64,000 nt of DNA, from contig NZ_MSTQ01000005.1 of NCBI RefSeq assembly GCF_001945365.1, positions 124,001 through 188,000 of the forward strand. Direction: 5' to 3'. The notes under the pieces were generated by a model. It was not told the origin of the DNA. It worked only from the letters and a program-made list of their open reading frames with translations, and did not search any database. This DNA comes from Pseudomonas reinekei (GTDB lineage: Bacteria; Pseudomonadota; Gammaproteobacteria; Pseudomonadales; Pseudomonadaceae). A program made the position numbers and the translations under genes. Below, piece by piece: positions 15,327 through 24,211 of this stretch. Position 1 is the first letter of the stretch; the number at the start of each line of letters is the position of its first letter.

Positions 15327-16271
15327 ATGAAACGACTGATCAGCAGCTGTGTTCTTGCACTCAGTGGTACCGCGTTACTGAGCGCCAGCGTCATGGCCGC
15401 CGAACCCGCCTCTTGCCAGAATGTGCGCATGGGTGTGGTGAACTGGACCGACGTGATCGCCACCAGCGCGATGACCCAGGTATTGCTCGATGGCCTCGGC
15501 TACAACACCAAACAAACCAGCGCCTCCCAGCAAATCATCTTCGCCGGGATCCGCGATCAGCGCCTGGACCTGTTCCTGGGTTACTGGAACCCGCTGATGA
15601 CCCAGACCATCACCCCGTTCGTCGACGCCAACCAGGTCAAGGTGCTCGAAGCGCCCAGCCTGAAAGATGCCCGCGCCACCCTGGCCGTGCCGACCTACCT
15701 CGCCGACAAGGGTCTGAAAACCTTCGCCGACATCGCCAGGTTCGAAAAAGAACTGGGCGGCAAGATTTACGGCATCGAGCCCGGCTCAGGCGCCAACACC
15801 CAGATCAAGGCGATGATCAGCAAAAACCAGTTCGGCCTCGGTAAGTTCCAGCTGGTCGAGTCCAGCGAGGCCGGCATGCTCGCGGCGGTGGATCGCGCCG
15901 TGCGCCGCAAGGAAGCCGTGGTGTTCTTCGGCTGGGCGCCGCACCCGATGAACGTCAACGTGCAGATGACCTACCTCACCGGCAGCGAAGACGCCCTCGG
16001 CCCGAACGAAGGCATGGCGACCGTCTGGACCGTCACCGCGCCGAAGTACGCCGAGCAATGCCCGAACATCGGTCGCCTGCTGAGCAACCTGACCTTCACC
16101 GCCGAAGACGAGAGCCGGATGATGCAGCCCCTGCTGGATCACAAGGACGCCTTCGAATCGGCCAGGCAATGGCTGAAAGATCATCCGCAGGACAAGCAGC
16201 GCTGGCTCGAAGGTGTGACCACCTTTGATGGCAAGCCGGCGGCAGACAACCTCAAGCTGACCAGCAAATAA
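15327..16271 (+). CDS. caiX: Carnitine-binding periplasmic protein CaiX
   Basis: 314-aa substrate-binding protein of the quaternary-amine (ProX/OpuAC) type. The signal peptide ends in SVMAAEP. The mature protein starts with CQNVRMGVVNWTDVIATSAMTQVLLDGLGY, then LFLGYWNPLM and VFFGWAPHPMN, segments typical of the aromatic-cage binding proteins for choline, betaine and carnitine. In P. aeruginosa CaiX delivers carnitine to the core transporter CbcWV, whose genes are at 25.2-27.3 kb here. There are no permease genes in its own operon, which supports sharing that transporter. It is the first gene of caiX-cdhC-cdhA-cdhB. Confidence 0.93.
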   Translation: MKRLISSCVLALSGTALLSASVMAAEPASCQNVRMGVVNWTDVIATSAMTQVLLDGLGYNTKQTSASQQIIFAGIRDQRLDLFLGYWNPLMTQTITPFVDANQVKVLEAPSLKDARATLAVPTYLADKGLKTFADIARFEKELGGKIYGIEPGSGANTQIKAMISKNQFGLGKFQLVESSEAGMLAAVDRAVRRKEAVVFFGWAPHPMNVNVQMTYLTGSEDALGPNEGMATVWTVTAPKYAEQCPNIGRLLSNLTFTAEDESRMMQPLLDHKDAFESARQWLKDHPQDKQRWLEGVTTFDGKPAADNLKLTSK

Positions 16272-16357
16272 CCCTGACTTAAACCACCGATTCGCAGCCC
16301 GACAGGGCTGCGAACGGCACCACTACGCCTGTCATCTCGCCTGTAAGGAACCGCCTC

Positions 16358-17245
16358 ATGAACCACGACGTCATCATCACCTGCGCACTCACCGGTGCTG
16401 GCGACACGACCGCCAAGAGCCCACACGTGCCGGTCACCCCGAAACAGATCGCCGCTGCCGCCGTGGAAGCCGCCAAGGCCGGCGCCACCGTGGTTCACTG
16501 CCACGTTCGCGACCCGCAAACCGGCAAGTTCAGCCGTGACGTGGCGTTGTATCGCGAAGTGATGGAGCGCATCCGCGAAGCCGACGTCGACATCATCGTC
16601 AACCTGACGGCGGGCATGGGCGGTGACCTGGAAATCGGTGCCGGCGAGAACCCGATGGAATTCGGCCCGAACACTGACCTGGTCGGCCCGCTGACCCGTC
16701 TGGCCCACGTCGAAGAACTGCTGCCGGAAATCTGCACCCTCGACTGCGGCACCCTGAACTTCGGCGACGGCGACACCATTTACGTGTCCACCCCGGCCCA
16801 GCTGCGCGCTGGCGCCAAGCGCATTCAAGAGCTGGGCGTGAAAGCCGAGCTGGAAATCTTCGACACCGGTCACCTGTGGTTCGCCAAGCAGATGATCAAG
16901 GAAGGCCTGCTCGATAACCCGCTGTTCCAGCTGTGCCTGGGTATCCCGTGGGGCGCCCCGGCGGACACCACCACCATGAAAGCCATGGTCGACAACCTGC
17001 CTGCAGACGCCGTCTGGGCCGGTTTCGGCATCGGCCGCATGCAAATGCCGATGGCAGCGCAAGCGGTGCTGCTGGGCGGCAACGTGCGCGTCGGCCTGGA
17101 AGACAACCTGTGGCTGGATAAAGGCGTGCTGGCGACCAACGGCCAATTGGTCGAACGCGCCTCGGAAATCCTCAGCCGCCTCGGTGCCCGCGTGCTGACC
17201 CCGGCTGAAGGCCGCAAGAAAATGGGCCTGACCCAGCGCGGGTAA
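16358..17245 (+). CDS. cdhC: 3-dehydrocarnitine cleavage enzyme CdhC (BKACE family)
   Basis: 295-aa beta-keto acid cleavage enzyme (DUF849). The reaction is 3-dehydrocarnitine plus acetyl-CoA to betainyl-CoA plus acetoacetate. The zinc-binding HxH is in [17 protein letters not shown] near residues 45-60. CALTGAGDT near the N-terminus and the late [16 protein letters not shown] are family signatures. GTAAGGA is placed before ATG. Second gene of the carnitine operon, with an 86-bp gap after caiX and a REPIN after it. Confidence 0.94.
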   Translation: MNHDVIITCALTGAGDTTAKSPHVPVTPKQIAAAAVEAAKAGATVVHCHVRDPQTGKFSRDVALYREVMERIREADVDIIVNLTAGMGGDLEIGAGENPMEFGPNTDLVGPLTRLAHVEELLPEICTLDCGTLNFGDGDTIYVSTPAQLRAGAKRIQELGVKAELEIFDTGHLWFAKQMIKEGLLDNPLFQLCLGIPWGAPADTTTMKAMVDNLPADAVWAGFGIGRMQMPMAAQAVLLGGNVRVGLEDNLWLDKGVLATNGQLVERASEILSRLGARVLTPAEGRKKMGLTQRG

Positions 17246-17263
17246 CCCTTCCACCCTTTTCAC

Positions 17264-17358
17264 CCTGTGGGAGCGAGCCCGCTCGCGAAGGCGGCGTGAC
17301 AAACGCAAGAGATCGGTCGGGTGTACCGGCCTCTTCGCGAGCAGGCTCGCTCCCACAG
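17264..17358. repeat. REPIN inside the carnitine operon
   Basis: Inverted REP pair (left arm with GAGCCCGCTCGCGA variant) between cdhC and cdhA. Confidence 0.88.
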
Positions 17359-17387
17359 TTTTTTCGAGCCAAATTCAGGACGTGACC

Positions 17388-18353
17388 ATGACCTTCATCA
17401 CCGAAATCAAAACCTTCGCCGCGCTGGGCAGCGGTGTCATCGGCAGTGGCTGGGTGTCCCGCGCCCTCGCCCACGGCCTCGACGTGGTGGCCTGGGACCC
17501 GGCGCCCGGTGCCGAAGCCGCGCTGCGCAAACGTGTCGCCAATGCCTGGGGCGCGCTGGAGAAACAGGGCCTGGCACCCGGCGCCTCGCAGAATCGTCTG
17601 CGCTTTGTCGCGACCATCGAAGAATGCGTGCGCGACGCCGACTTCATCCAGGAAAGCGCCCCGGAACGCCTTGAGCTGAAACTGGATTTGCACAGCAAAA
17701 TCAGCGCCGCGGCCAAGCCCGATGCCCTGATCGGTTCCAGTACGTCCGGCCTGTTGCCCAGCGAGTTTTACGAGAGCTCGACCCACCCGGAACGCTGCGT
17801 GGTCGGTCACCCGTTCAACCCGGTTTACCTGTTGCCACTGGTGGAAGTGGTCGGCGGCAAAAACACCGCGCCCGAAGCGGTGCAAGCGGCGATGAAAGTC
17901 TACGAATCACTTGGCATGCGCCCGCTGCATGTACGCAAGGAAGTCCCGGGGTTCATCGCCGACCGCTTGCTCGAAGCGCTGTGGCGTGAGGCGCTGCACC
18001 TGGTCAACGACGGTGTGGCGACCACGGGTGAAATCGACGACGCGATCCGTTTCGGCGCCGGCTTGCGCTGGTCGTTCATGGGCACGTTCCTCACCTACAC
18101 CCTCGCCGGCGGCGATGCCGGCATGCGCCACTTCATGGCGCAGTTTGGCCCGGCGTTGCAATTGCCGTGGACCTATCTGCCGGCGCCGGAATTGACCGAC
18201 AAGCTGATCGACGACGTGGTCGACGGCACCAGCGACCAACTGGGCCAACACAGCATTTCGGCGCTGGAGCGCTATCGTGATGACTGCCTGCTCGCGGTGC
18301 TGGAGGCGGTGAAGACCACCAAAGAGAAGCACGGGATGGCTTTCAGCGAGTAA
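17388..18353 (+). CDS. cdhA: L-carnitine 3-dehydrogenase CdhA
   Basis: Oxidises L-carnitine to 3-dehydrocarnitine with NAD. 321 aa of the 3-hydroxyacyl-CoA dehydrogenase family. NAD site [17 protein letters not shown] (about residues 13-29), [11 protein letters not shown] near 85, and [11 protein letters not shown] followed by [18 protein letters not shown] (about 112-148) around the catalytic histidine. The C-terminal helical domain has [21 protein letters not shown]. The start is ATG 17388, with CAGGA at 17376-17380; a GTG at 17382 is too near the site. Confidence 0.95.
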   Translation: MTFITEIKTFAALGSGVIGSGWVSRALAHGLDVVAWDPAPGAEAALRKRVANAWGALEKQGLAPGASQNRLRFVATIEECVRDADFIQESAPERLELKLDLHSKISAAAKPDALIGSSTSGLLPSEFYESSTHPERCVVGHPFNPVYLLPLVEVVGGKNTAPEAVQAAMKVYESLGMRPLHVRKEVPGFIADRLLEALWREALHLVNDGVATTGEIDDAIRFGAGLRWSFMGTFLTYTLAGGDAGMRHFMAQFGPALQLPWTYLPAPELTDKLIDDVVDGTSDQLGQHSISALERYRDDCLLAVLEAVKTTKEKHGMAFSE

Positions 18354-18360
18354 TCAATCA

Positions 18361-18422
18361 GCAGGCTCGCTCCCACAGGTTATACGCGTTCCTTGTGGGA
18401 GCGAGCCTGCTCGCGAAAGCGG
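18361..18422. repeat. Outward-facing REP pair inside the carnitine operon
   Basis: Opposite arrangement to most pairs: CTCGCTCCCACAG comes first, then TGTGGGAGCGAG 20 bp on. Between cdhA and cdhB. Confidence 0.85.
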
Positions 18423-18456
18423 CAGCCCAGTCACTCTATAACCTGGATCAGAAATC

Positions 18457-18933
18457 ATGCCCGCCCTCACCACCTACCAAACCAGAATCATCCCCGACTG
18501 GGTCGACTACAACGGCCACCTGCGCGATGCCTTCTACCTGCTGATTTTCAGCTACGCCACCGATGCCCTGATGGATCGCCTCGGCATGGACAGCAGCAAC
18601 CGTGAAGCCAGCGGTAATTCGTTGTTCACCCTGGAACTGCACCTCAATTACCTGCACGAAGTGAAACTCGATGCCGACGTCGACGTGCGTACCCAAATCA
18701 TCGCCCACGACAGCAAACGCCTGCACCTCTACCACAGCCTGCACCTGGTCGGTGACGACAAGGAACTGGCGGGCAACGAGCAGATGCTGCTGCACGTAGA
18801 CCTGGCCGGGCCTCGCTCCACGCCGTTCAGCGAACAAACCCTGGGCAAGCTGCAAGCCATCGTCGCCGAGCAGACCGACCTGCCCACCCCCGCCTACATC
18901 GGCCGAGTGATCGCGCTACCCCCCAAAAAATAA
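18457..18933 (+). CDS. cdhB: Betainyl-CoA thioesterase CdhB
   Basis: 158-aa hotdog-fold thioesterase that hydrolyses betainyl-CoA to glycine betaine and CoA, completing the carnitine branch. The acyl-CoA thioesterase motif DWVDYNGHLRDAFYLLIFSYA is near residues 11-31, with SLFTLELHLNYLHEVKLD in the central strand region, as in 4-hydroxybenzoyl-CoA-type enzymes. It follows cdhA across a REP pair and precedes the dioxygenase gene by 14 bp. Confidence 0.92.
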   Translation: MPALTTYQTRIIPDWVDYNGHLRDAFYLLIFSYATDALMDRLGMDSSNREASGNSLFTLELHLNYLHEVKLDADVDVRTQIIAHDSKRLHLYHSLHLVGDDKELAGNEQMLLHVDLAGPRSTPFSEQTLGKLQAIVAEQTDLPTPAYIGRVIALPPKK

Positions 18934-18947
18934 CAAGGAGATCGTCA

Positions 18948-20111
18948 TTGAACACCGCCGCCGCTTTTGCCGACTTCCGTACTTATCCGCTGATCAGCGC
19001 GCTGACAGGCGTGCAGGTGATGGCGGATCGGGTTCTGGTGAAGTGGGCCGACCATCGCATCAGCCCCTTCCACCACTCATGGCTGCGGGACAACTGTCCG
19101 TGTCCGCAATGCGTTTATACGGTGACGCGCGAGCAGGTGCTGGAGATTGTCGATATACCGGAGAATCTGCTGCCGACCGAAACCACGGTCGATGCTGAGG
19201 GTTGCCTGCGCGTGCAATGGCAGGACGGCCACCTCAGCCGCTTCGACCCAGGCTGGCTGAGGGCGCATGCCTACGACGATGAGTCTCGCGCGGAGCGCCT
19301 GGCAGGCAAGCCGAAAGCCAGGCTTTGGCACAATGATTTGCAGCTGCCAGTGTTCGAATACCAGGCACTGATGAATGATAACGATGCCTTGCTGCAATGG
19401 CTGCTGGCGGTGCGTGATATTGGCCTGACCCAGGTCCGCGGCGTGCCCACTGAACCCGGCTCCCTGAAGCTGATCGCCCAGCGGATTTCCTTCATCCGCG
19501 AGAGCAATTTCGGCGTGCTGTTTAACGTGCAATCCAAGGCCGACGCCGACAGCAATGCCTACACCGCTTTCAACCTGCCCCTGCACAGCGATCTGCCGAC
19601 CCGGGAGTTGCAACCGGGGCTGCAATTTCTGCATTGCCTGGTCAACGATGCCGAGGGTGGCGAAAGCATTTTCGTCGATGGTTTTGCGATTGCCGATGCG
19701 CTGCGCCGGGAGGACCCGGCGTCCTTCAACAGCCTTTGCGAGATCCCCGTGGAGTTCCGCAACAAAGACCGTCACAGCGACTACCGCTGCCTGGCGCCGA
19801 TCATCGCCTTGAACGCGCTGGGGCAGGTATCTGAAATCCGTATGGCGAACTTTTTACGCGGCCCATTCGATGCATCGGTGGAGCAGATGCCCAAGCTCTA
19901 TCGCGCTTACCGTCGCTTCATTGCGATGACCCGCGAACCCCGGTTCAGGCTGATGCAGCGGCTCAATCCCGGCGAGCTGTGGTGCTTTGACAACCGACGT
20001 ACTCTGCATGCGCGCAATGCGTTTGATCCTGCCACCGGGGCGCGGCATTTCCAGGGTTGTTATGTCGACCGGGATGAGCTGTTGTCGCGGATTCTCGTGT
20101 TGCAGCGCTAG
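18948..20111 (+). CDS. Gamma-butyrobetaine dioxygenase (Fe(II)/2-oxoglutarate)
   Basis: 387-aa enzyme that should hydroxylate gamma-butyrobetaine to L-carnitine. The N-terminal zinc-binding domain shows HHSWLRDNCPCPQC, the catalytic TauD-like domain has the HxD pair in LPLHSDLPTRELQPG and the distal histidine in RRTLHARNAFDP, followed by the 2-oxoglutarate arginine region. The start is TTG at 18948 with AAGGAG at 18935-18940; no ATG is available near it. Being 14 bp after cdhB it makes gamma-butyrobetaine a further input to the carnitine operon. The gene resembles eukaryotic BBOX1 in domain order. Confidence 0.9.
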   Translation: MNTAAAFADFRTYPLISALTGVQVMADRVLVKWADHRISPFHHSWLRDNCPCPQCVYTVTREQVLEIVDIPENLLPTETTVDAEGCLRVQWQDGHLSRFDPGWLRAHAYDDESRAERLAGKPKARLWHNDLQLPVFEYQALMNDNDALLQWLLAVRDIGLTQVRGVPTEPGSLKLIAQRISFIRESNFGVLFNVQSKADADSNAYTAFNLPLHSDLPTRELQPGLQFLHCLVNDAEGGESIFVDGFAIADALRREDPASFNSLCEIPVEFRNKDRHSDYRCLAPIIALNALGQVSEIRMANFLRGPFDASVEQMPKLYRAYRRFIAMTREPRFRLMQRLNPGELWCFDNRRTLHARNAFDPATGARHFQGCYVDRDELLSRILVLQR

Positions 20112-20126
20112 ACCGCGTCATCGTTC

Positions 20127-20213
20127 TTCGCGAGCAGGCTCGCTCCCACATTCGATCGCATCCCTCTGAAAGAAATCGCTCCACTGTGGGAGCGAGCCTG
20201 CTCGCGATAGCGT
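20127..20213. repeat. Outward-facing REP pair
   Basis: TCGCGAGCAGGCTCGCTCCC followed after about 46 bp by GGGAGCGAGCCTGCTCGCGA, 3' of the dioxygenase gene. Confidence 0.88.
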
Positions 20214-20246
20214 CCGAACTGACAACACAAGCCTCTGGACTCACAG

Positions 20247-20391
20247 ACAAAAAAAACCCCGATCAAGCCGTGACAGGATCGGAGCTGAGGAGGGTACTGT
20301 TGAGGAGCTGCCGTGCGAGGGTGACCAAACCTTCGTGAAGCGAGCTGAGTCCAGTGTGCCGACTCTCTTCGCCGGCGAATTACCCGAAAAC
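20247..20391 (-). ncRNA. Candidate small RNA (about 145 nt), inferred
   Basis: A strong minus-strand terminator at 20250-20285 has no minus-strand gene upstream of it. Reading leftward, a weak sigma70-like promoter is possible (TTGTCG, 16 bp, TAAGAA; + coordinates 20425-20420 and 20403-20398), giving an RNA of about 145 nt. No protein-coding frame explains it. It lies between the gamma-butyrobetaine dioxygenase gene and the small gene at 20500. Expression is unproven. Confidence 0.3.
20250..20285 (-). terminator. Orphan intrinsic terminator on the minus strand
   Basis: On the minus strand the arms are CTCCGATC and GATCGGGG (8 pairs, one G-T) with a 12-base loop, then eight T. Its polarity is wrong for the dioxygenase gene on the + strand. 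Confidence 0.6.
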
Positions 20392-20499
20392 GACCTGTTC
20401 TTAGTCAATGCGGCCATTGCGACAAATCGTCCTTGCCGCCACCCCATCCCCCCACCAGAATCGACTCAAGACACCGTTCCCAGAAGAAGGATTTGCGTG

Positions 20500-20763
20500 A
20501 TGATGTACGCCGATTTGATTGACCAGGAAGACCTGTTGGGCCAACTGAAAGCGTTGGGATTTCAAGTGCCGAGCGGCGCCTCGGCCGAGCAGGCTTGCGA
20601 ATATGCGGTACGAGGTTTGAACAACGAACGGGCGATCGTGCTGCGCACGATGGTCAAGCAGATGTTCACCAGCAGCGCGACGATTCTGCCGGCCGTGCGT
20701 CAGGCTATCGACAAGCAGTTGCTGCCGGCATTGGCGGAGTTTCAGCAGAACCGTAGCGCCTAA
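20500..20763 (+). CDS. Small conserved hypothetical protein upstream of gbdR
   Basis: 87 aa starting MMYADLIDQEDLLGQLKALG, with GAAGAAGGA at 20483-20491 setting the start; a longer frame opening at 20335 lacks a ribosome-binding site and would add a low-quality proline-rich head. The protein is soluble and helical (VRGLNNERAIVLRTMVKQMF, then AIDKQLLPALAEFQQ). A small hypothetical gene occupies the same place next to gbdR in P. aeruginosa. No domain recognised, function unknown. Confidence 0.7.
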   Translation: MMYADLIDQEDLLGQLKALGFQVPSGASAEQACEYAVRGLNNERAIVLRTMVKQMFTSSATILPAVRQAIDKQLLPALAEFQQNRSA

Positions 20764-20782
20764 GGGCCAAGGTATAACAACT

Positions 20783-20813
20783 CTGTGGCGAGGGAGCTTG
20801 CTCCCTCGCCACA
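20783..20813. repeat. Single REP hairpin (TGGCGAGGGAG type)
   Basis: GTGGCGAGGGAGC and GCTCCCTCGCCAC arms, between the convergent small gene and gbdR. Likely also ends transcripts from both sides. Confidence 0.8.
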
Positions 20814-20827
20814 CAAGCGACTCGGCC

Positions 20828-21931
20828 TTAGAGCCTTACGCTAGCGAACGTTGACTCGTTGCGCGCCTGACTCAACGCCGACAACGGCCCGGACAACGGC
20901 GACAGCACCAGCGCCTGCGGCAACGGCATCATCGCCACTTGCTGGGTGGTATTGGAGCCTACGCGCTCGTCACGTGGCGGAATGCCGAAGTACTCGCGGT
21001 AGCACTTGGAGAAGTGTGGCGTGGACACGAAGCCACACACCGACGCCACTTCGATGATCGACATCGGCGTTTGCTTGAGCAACTGCCGCGCGCGGATCAG
21101 GCGCAGTTTCAGGTAGTAGCGCGACGGCGAGCAGTGCAGGTACTTCTGGAACAGCCGCTCCAGCTGACGACGGGACACGGCGACATACACCGCCAGTTCG
21201 TCCAGGTCGATCGGCTCTTCGAGGTTGGCCTCCATCAGCGCGACGATTTCCTGCAACTTCGGCTGATTGGTGCCGAGCATGTGCTTGAGCGGCACGCGCT
21301 GGTGATCCTGCTCGTTGCGAATGCGCTCGTAGACGAACATCTCCGAGATCGCCGCCGACAGCTCGCGGCCGTGATCGCGGCTGATCAGGTGCAGCATCAT
21401 GTCCAGCGGCGCGGTGCCACCGGAACTGGTGAAACGGTTACGGTCGAGGGTGAACAGACGAGTACTCATGGCCACCCGCGGGAACGCTTCCTGCATCGCC
21501 GCCAGACATTCCCAGTGCACGCTGCAATCAAAACCGTCCAGCAGACCGGCGCACGCCAGGGCCCAGCTGCCAGTGCAGACCGCGCCGAGGCGACGGGACT
21601 GGCGCGCCTGGCTTTGCAGCCATGACACGTGTTCGCGGGTAACCGTGCGTTGGATACCGATACCACCGCAGACAATCACGGTATCGAGTGGCGGCGCTTT
21701 GTGCATGGAGGCGTCAGGGGTGATCTGCAAACCGTCACTGGCCCAGACTTGACCGCCATCGACGGTGAGGGTGGTCCAGCGATACAGCTCGCGGCCGGAC
21801 AACTGGTTGGCCATCCGCAGCGGTTCTACAGCGGACGCCAGGGAAATCAGCGTGAAATTGTCCAACAGCAGAAAGCCGATGGATTGAGGCGCACGGTTCT
21901 GGGGTTGAGCCCCGGAGTTGAACGACGTCAT
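20828..21931 (-). CDS. gbdR: Glycine betaine/dimethylglycine-responsive activator GbdR
   Basis: 367-aa GATase1-AraC regulator. N-terminal sensing domain begins IGFLLLDNFTLISLASAVEPLRM, the nucleophile-elbow-like segment is GAVCTGSWALACAGLLDG, and the AraC DNA-binding domain is at the C-terminus (LDELAVYVAVSRRQLERLFQ and IIEVASVCGFVSTPHFSKCY). In P. aeruginosa GbdR switches on gbc, dgc, sox, cbc and related genes when betaine or dimethylglycine is present, and those targets surround it here. A BetI-like palindrome lies upstream at 22048-22067. Confidence 0.94.
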   Translation of the reverse strand: MTSFNSGAQPQNRAPQSIGFLLLDNFTLISLASAVEPLRMANQLSGRELYRWTTLTVDGGQVWASDGLQITPDASMHKAPPLDTVIVCGGIGIQRTVTREHVSWLQSQARQSRRLGAVCTGSWALACAGLLDGFDCSVHWECLAAMQEAFPRVAMSTRLFTLDRNRFTSSGGTAPLDMMLHLISRDHGRELSAAISEMFVYERIRNEQDHQRVPLKHMLGTNQPKLQEIVALMEANLEEPIDLDELAVYVAVSRRQLERLFQKYLHCSPSRYYLKLRLIRARQLLKQTPMSIIEVASVCGFVSTPHFSKCYREYFGIPPRDERVGSNTTQQVAMMPLPQALVLSPLSGPLSALSQARNESTFASVRL

Positions 21932-22399
21932 CGCGGTATCTCCTCACACAAAGCGGGTGATGGCCTCAGGCGGAGGCTCTTGTTATTGCCATCGTTCTCG
22001 CGTGAGAGACGGGCTTTGTAATGACAGAGCAATTGCCATGCCTAAATTTGAATGCGCGTTCAATAACTCCTAAAAACGACGTCGGAATGTGTCTAAATAA
22101 GACGCGCAAGGAGTAGGGGTTATAAGTGCCATCAGCGGCGTCAAGTGCGTTGCTCCGCAGCGTGTGAGCAAATCGGTAGCACTTGTGGGAACAGGGCTGC
22201 GAGCAGCCCGGAAAGAGTGTCACCGCAGGCACGGGGTGACGGATGGTCAGGGACGGGGCAGTCCTGATTTTCAGGTCAGGTACTTATCTGTAAGCGACGC
22301 GCCAAAAGGTGGCGCGCCTGGGATTACGTGTTCACTTAGCGCGCAGTTTTGACTGGTCTGACGCTATCGCTGGCTTGCCAGCGATTGGGGCCACCCGGT
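21932..22399. promoter_or_regulatory. Non-coding region between gbdR and serine dehydratase, with a BetI-like box
   Basis: 468 bp without a credible gene. At 22048-22067 the sequence matches the BetI palindrome of this window (29686-29705) at 15 of 20 positions (TTGAATGCGC then GTTCAAT). The part near the serine dehydratase 3' end contains a hairpin-like GGCGCGCC sequence and a decayed REP (GCTATCGCTGGCTTGCCAGC, 22363-22382). The gbdR promoter should be in the right-hand third next to 21931. Confidence 0.4.
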
Positions 22400-23776
22400 T
22401 CAACACTCCACCGCACTCACCGCCAACCCACCCCGCGATGTCTCCTTATATTTGTCATGCATGTCGGCACCGGTATCGCGCATGGTGCGGATCACCCGGT
22501 CCAGCGAGATGAAATGCTGGCCATCTCCGCGCAAAGCCATTTGCGCTGCATTGATCGCTTTCACAGCAGCAATCGCATTGCGCTCGATGCACGGCACTTG
22601 TACCAGACCACCCACCGGATCGCAGGTCAGGCCGAGGTTGTGCTCCAGGCCGATCTCCGCCGCGTTGCACAATTGCTCCGGCGTGGCGCCGAGGATTTCC
22701 GCCAGCCCTGCCGCCGCCATGGCGCAGGCGGAGCCGACTTCCCCCTGGCAGCCGACTTCGGCACCGGAGATCGAAGCGTTTTTCTTGCACAGAATTCCCA
22801 CCGCGGCTGCGCCGAGGAAGTAGTCGACGACATTGGCCTCGGTCACGTCTTCGCTGAACTTCATAAAGTAGTGCAAGACCGCTGGAATGATCCCCGCCGC
22901 GCCATTGGTCGGTGCCGTGACCATGCGCCCGCCGGCGGCGTTTTCTTCGTTGACCGCCAGGGCGAACAGGTTGACCCACTCCATGGCGCTGAGGGTCGAG
23001 CCGATTACGTTGGGCTTGTTCAGCTCCTGCAAACTGCGATGCAGCTTGGCCGCGCGCCGCCGCACGTTCAGGCCACCGGGCAAGATGCCTTCGTGCTTGA
23101 GGCCCTGCTCGACGCAATCCTGCATGGCGCGCCAGAGTGTCATCAGGCCGCTGCGGATTTCCTCTTCGCTGCGCCAGACCTTCTCGTTGGCCAGCATCAA
23201 TTCGGCCACCCGCAGGTTGTGCTTTTTACACAGCTCCAACAGCTCGGCGGCGCTGGAAAAATCGTACGGCAACACAGTGCGATCAAGATCAACGACGCCG
23301 CTTGAAGCCTGGGCCTCGTCGACCACAAAACCACCGCCGACCGAATAGTAGGTGTCACGATGCAACTCGCCGTCATCGCCTTCGACCATCAGGGTCATGG
23401 CGTTGGGATGGAATGGCAGGTTTTCATCGATCAGGCGCATGTCCCGGGCCCAGATGAACGGCACCGACACACGACCGTCAAGCAACAGCGTGTCGGTCTC
23501 GCGCAAGGTGGCGATGCGGATGCCGATTTGCGACGGGTCGATCGCGTCCGGCCACTCGCCCATCAGGCCCATGATCACCGCGTTGTCGCTGCCGTGCCCG
23601 ATGCCGGTGGCCGACAACGAACCATAGAGCTGAACTTCAACGCGCCGCACTTGCTCAAGCATCCCCCGCTCGCGCAACACCTGCACGAACAGCGCGGCCG
23701 CCCGCATAGGCCCCACGGTGTGCGAACTGGAAGGGCCGATGCCGATTTTGAACAGGTCGAAAACACTGATAGCCAT
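22400..23776 (-). CDS. sdaB: L-serine ammonia-lyase (4Fe-4S serine dehydratase)
   Basis: Converts L-serine to pyruvate and ammonia, the final step by which carbon from choline (through betaine, sarcosine, glycine and serine) enters central metabolism. One-chain type with beta and alpha domains: N-terminal [21 protein letters not shown], and cluster cysteines in [33 protein letters not shown]. 458 aa from ATG at 23774-23776; the longer open frame to 24022 gives an unrelated head and no ribosome site. Divergent from cbcXWV with a shared control region; the P. aeruginosa counterpart is in the GbdR region. Confidence 0.94.
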   Translation of the reverse strand: MAISVFDLFKIGIGPSSSHTVGPMRAAALFVQVLRERGMLEQVRRVEVQLYGSLSATGIGHGSDNAVIMGLMGEWPDAIDPSQIGIRIATLRETDTLLLDGRVSVPFIWARDMRLIDENLPFHPNAMTLMVEGDDGELHRDTYYSVGGGFVVDEAQASSGVVDLDRTVLPYDFSSAAELLELCKKHNLRVAELMLANEKVWRSEEEIRSGLMTLWRAMQDCVEQGLKHEGILPGGLNVRRRAAKLHRSLQELNKPNVIGSTLSAMEWVNLFALAVNEENAAGGRMVTAPTNGAAGIIPAVLHYFMKFSEDVTEANVVDYFLGAAAVGILCKKNASISGAEVGCQGEVGSACAMAAAGLAEILGATPEQLCNAAEIGLEHNLGLTCDPVGGLVQVPCIERNAIAAVKAINAAQMALRGDGQHFISLDRVIRTMRDTGADMHDKYKETSRGGLAVSAVEC

Positions 23777-24021
23777 TACTGCCGGACTCCTGGATGTGCC
23801 AACTCCAGGCGCAAGAGCGCCCGGTGACGGAGCTGCTACGCTCAAGCTGCAATCCGTCAGGATGGCCGCATCATCAGCCTTTTGACGCGTCGTTCGACGT
23901 CTCACACCGACGCACTCATGTCCACCAACGCCGCGTGCGTTTTGCGCCATGTTTTCGCCGATTTTTTGCGGTGCAGAGGGAGAAAAGACTCGGAAAAAAT
24001 CTGTAAACGACGTCACTGACA

Positions 24022-24053
24022 CTGGATGCGACCATCCCTGTACTGGTTACGAC
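24022..24053 (+). promoter_or_regulatory. Tandem CTGGnnnCGAC half-sites, candidate GbdR site
   Basis: CTGGATGCGAC at 24022-24032 and CTGGTTACGAC at 24043-24053 are direct repeats 21 bp apart, in the divergent sdaB/cbcX control region (23777-24211). The geometry is that of AraC-family activators. Assignment to GbdR rests on the regulon known in P. aeruginosa and on the similar CTGGTCGC seen before gbcA and caiX. Confidence 0.5.
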
Positions 24054-24211
24054 GCACCCTGTAGGCGTCAGATTTTCACTGGTACATGATCGTATCGACT
24101 CGATTGCAAGGCGCCGGGGTAGAGCTGTCTCCAAAACGCCATCCAACCGCAACCTATAAGTGCGGTGGTCCAGTCGGAACACTGCCAAAAAAAACACCAA
24201 GGAGTCCATCC

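Noticed and set aside
20335..20499. N-terminal extension of the small gene before gbdR
   Set aside because: No ribosome-binding site at 20335 and proline-rich non-family sequence; GAAGAAGGA before 20500 is convincing.
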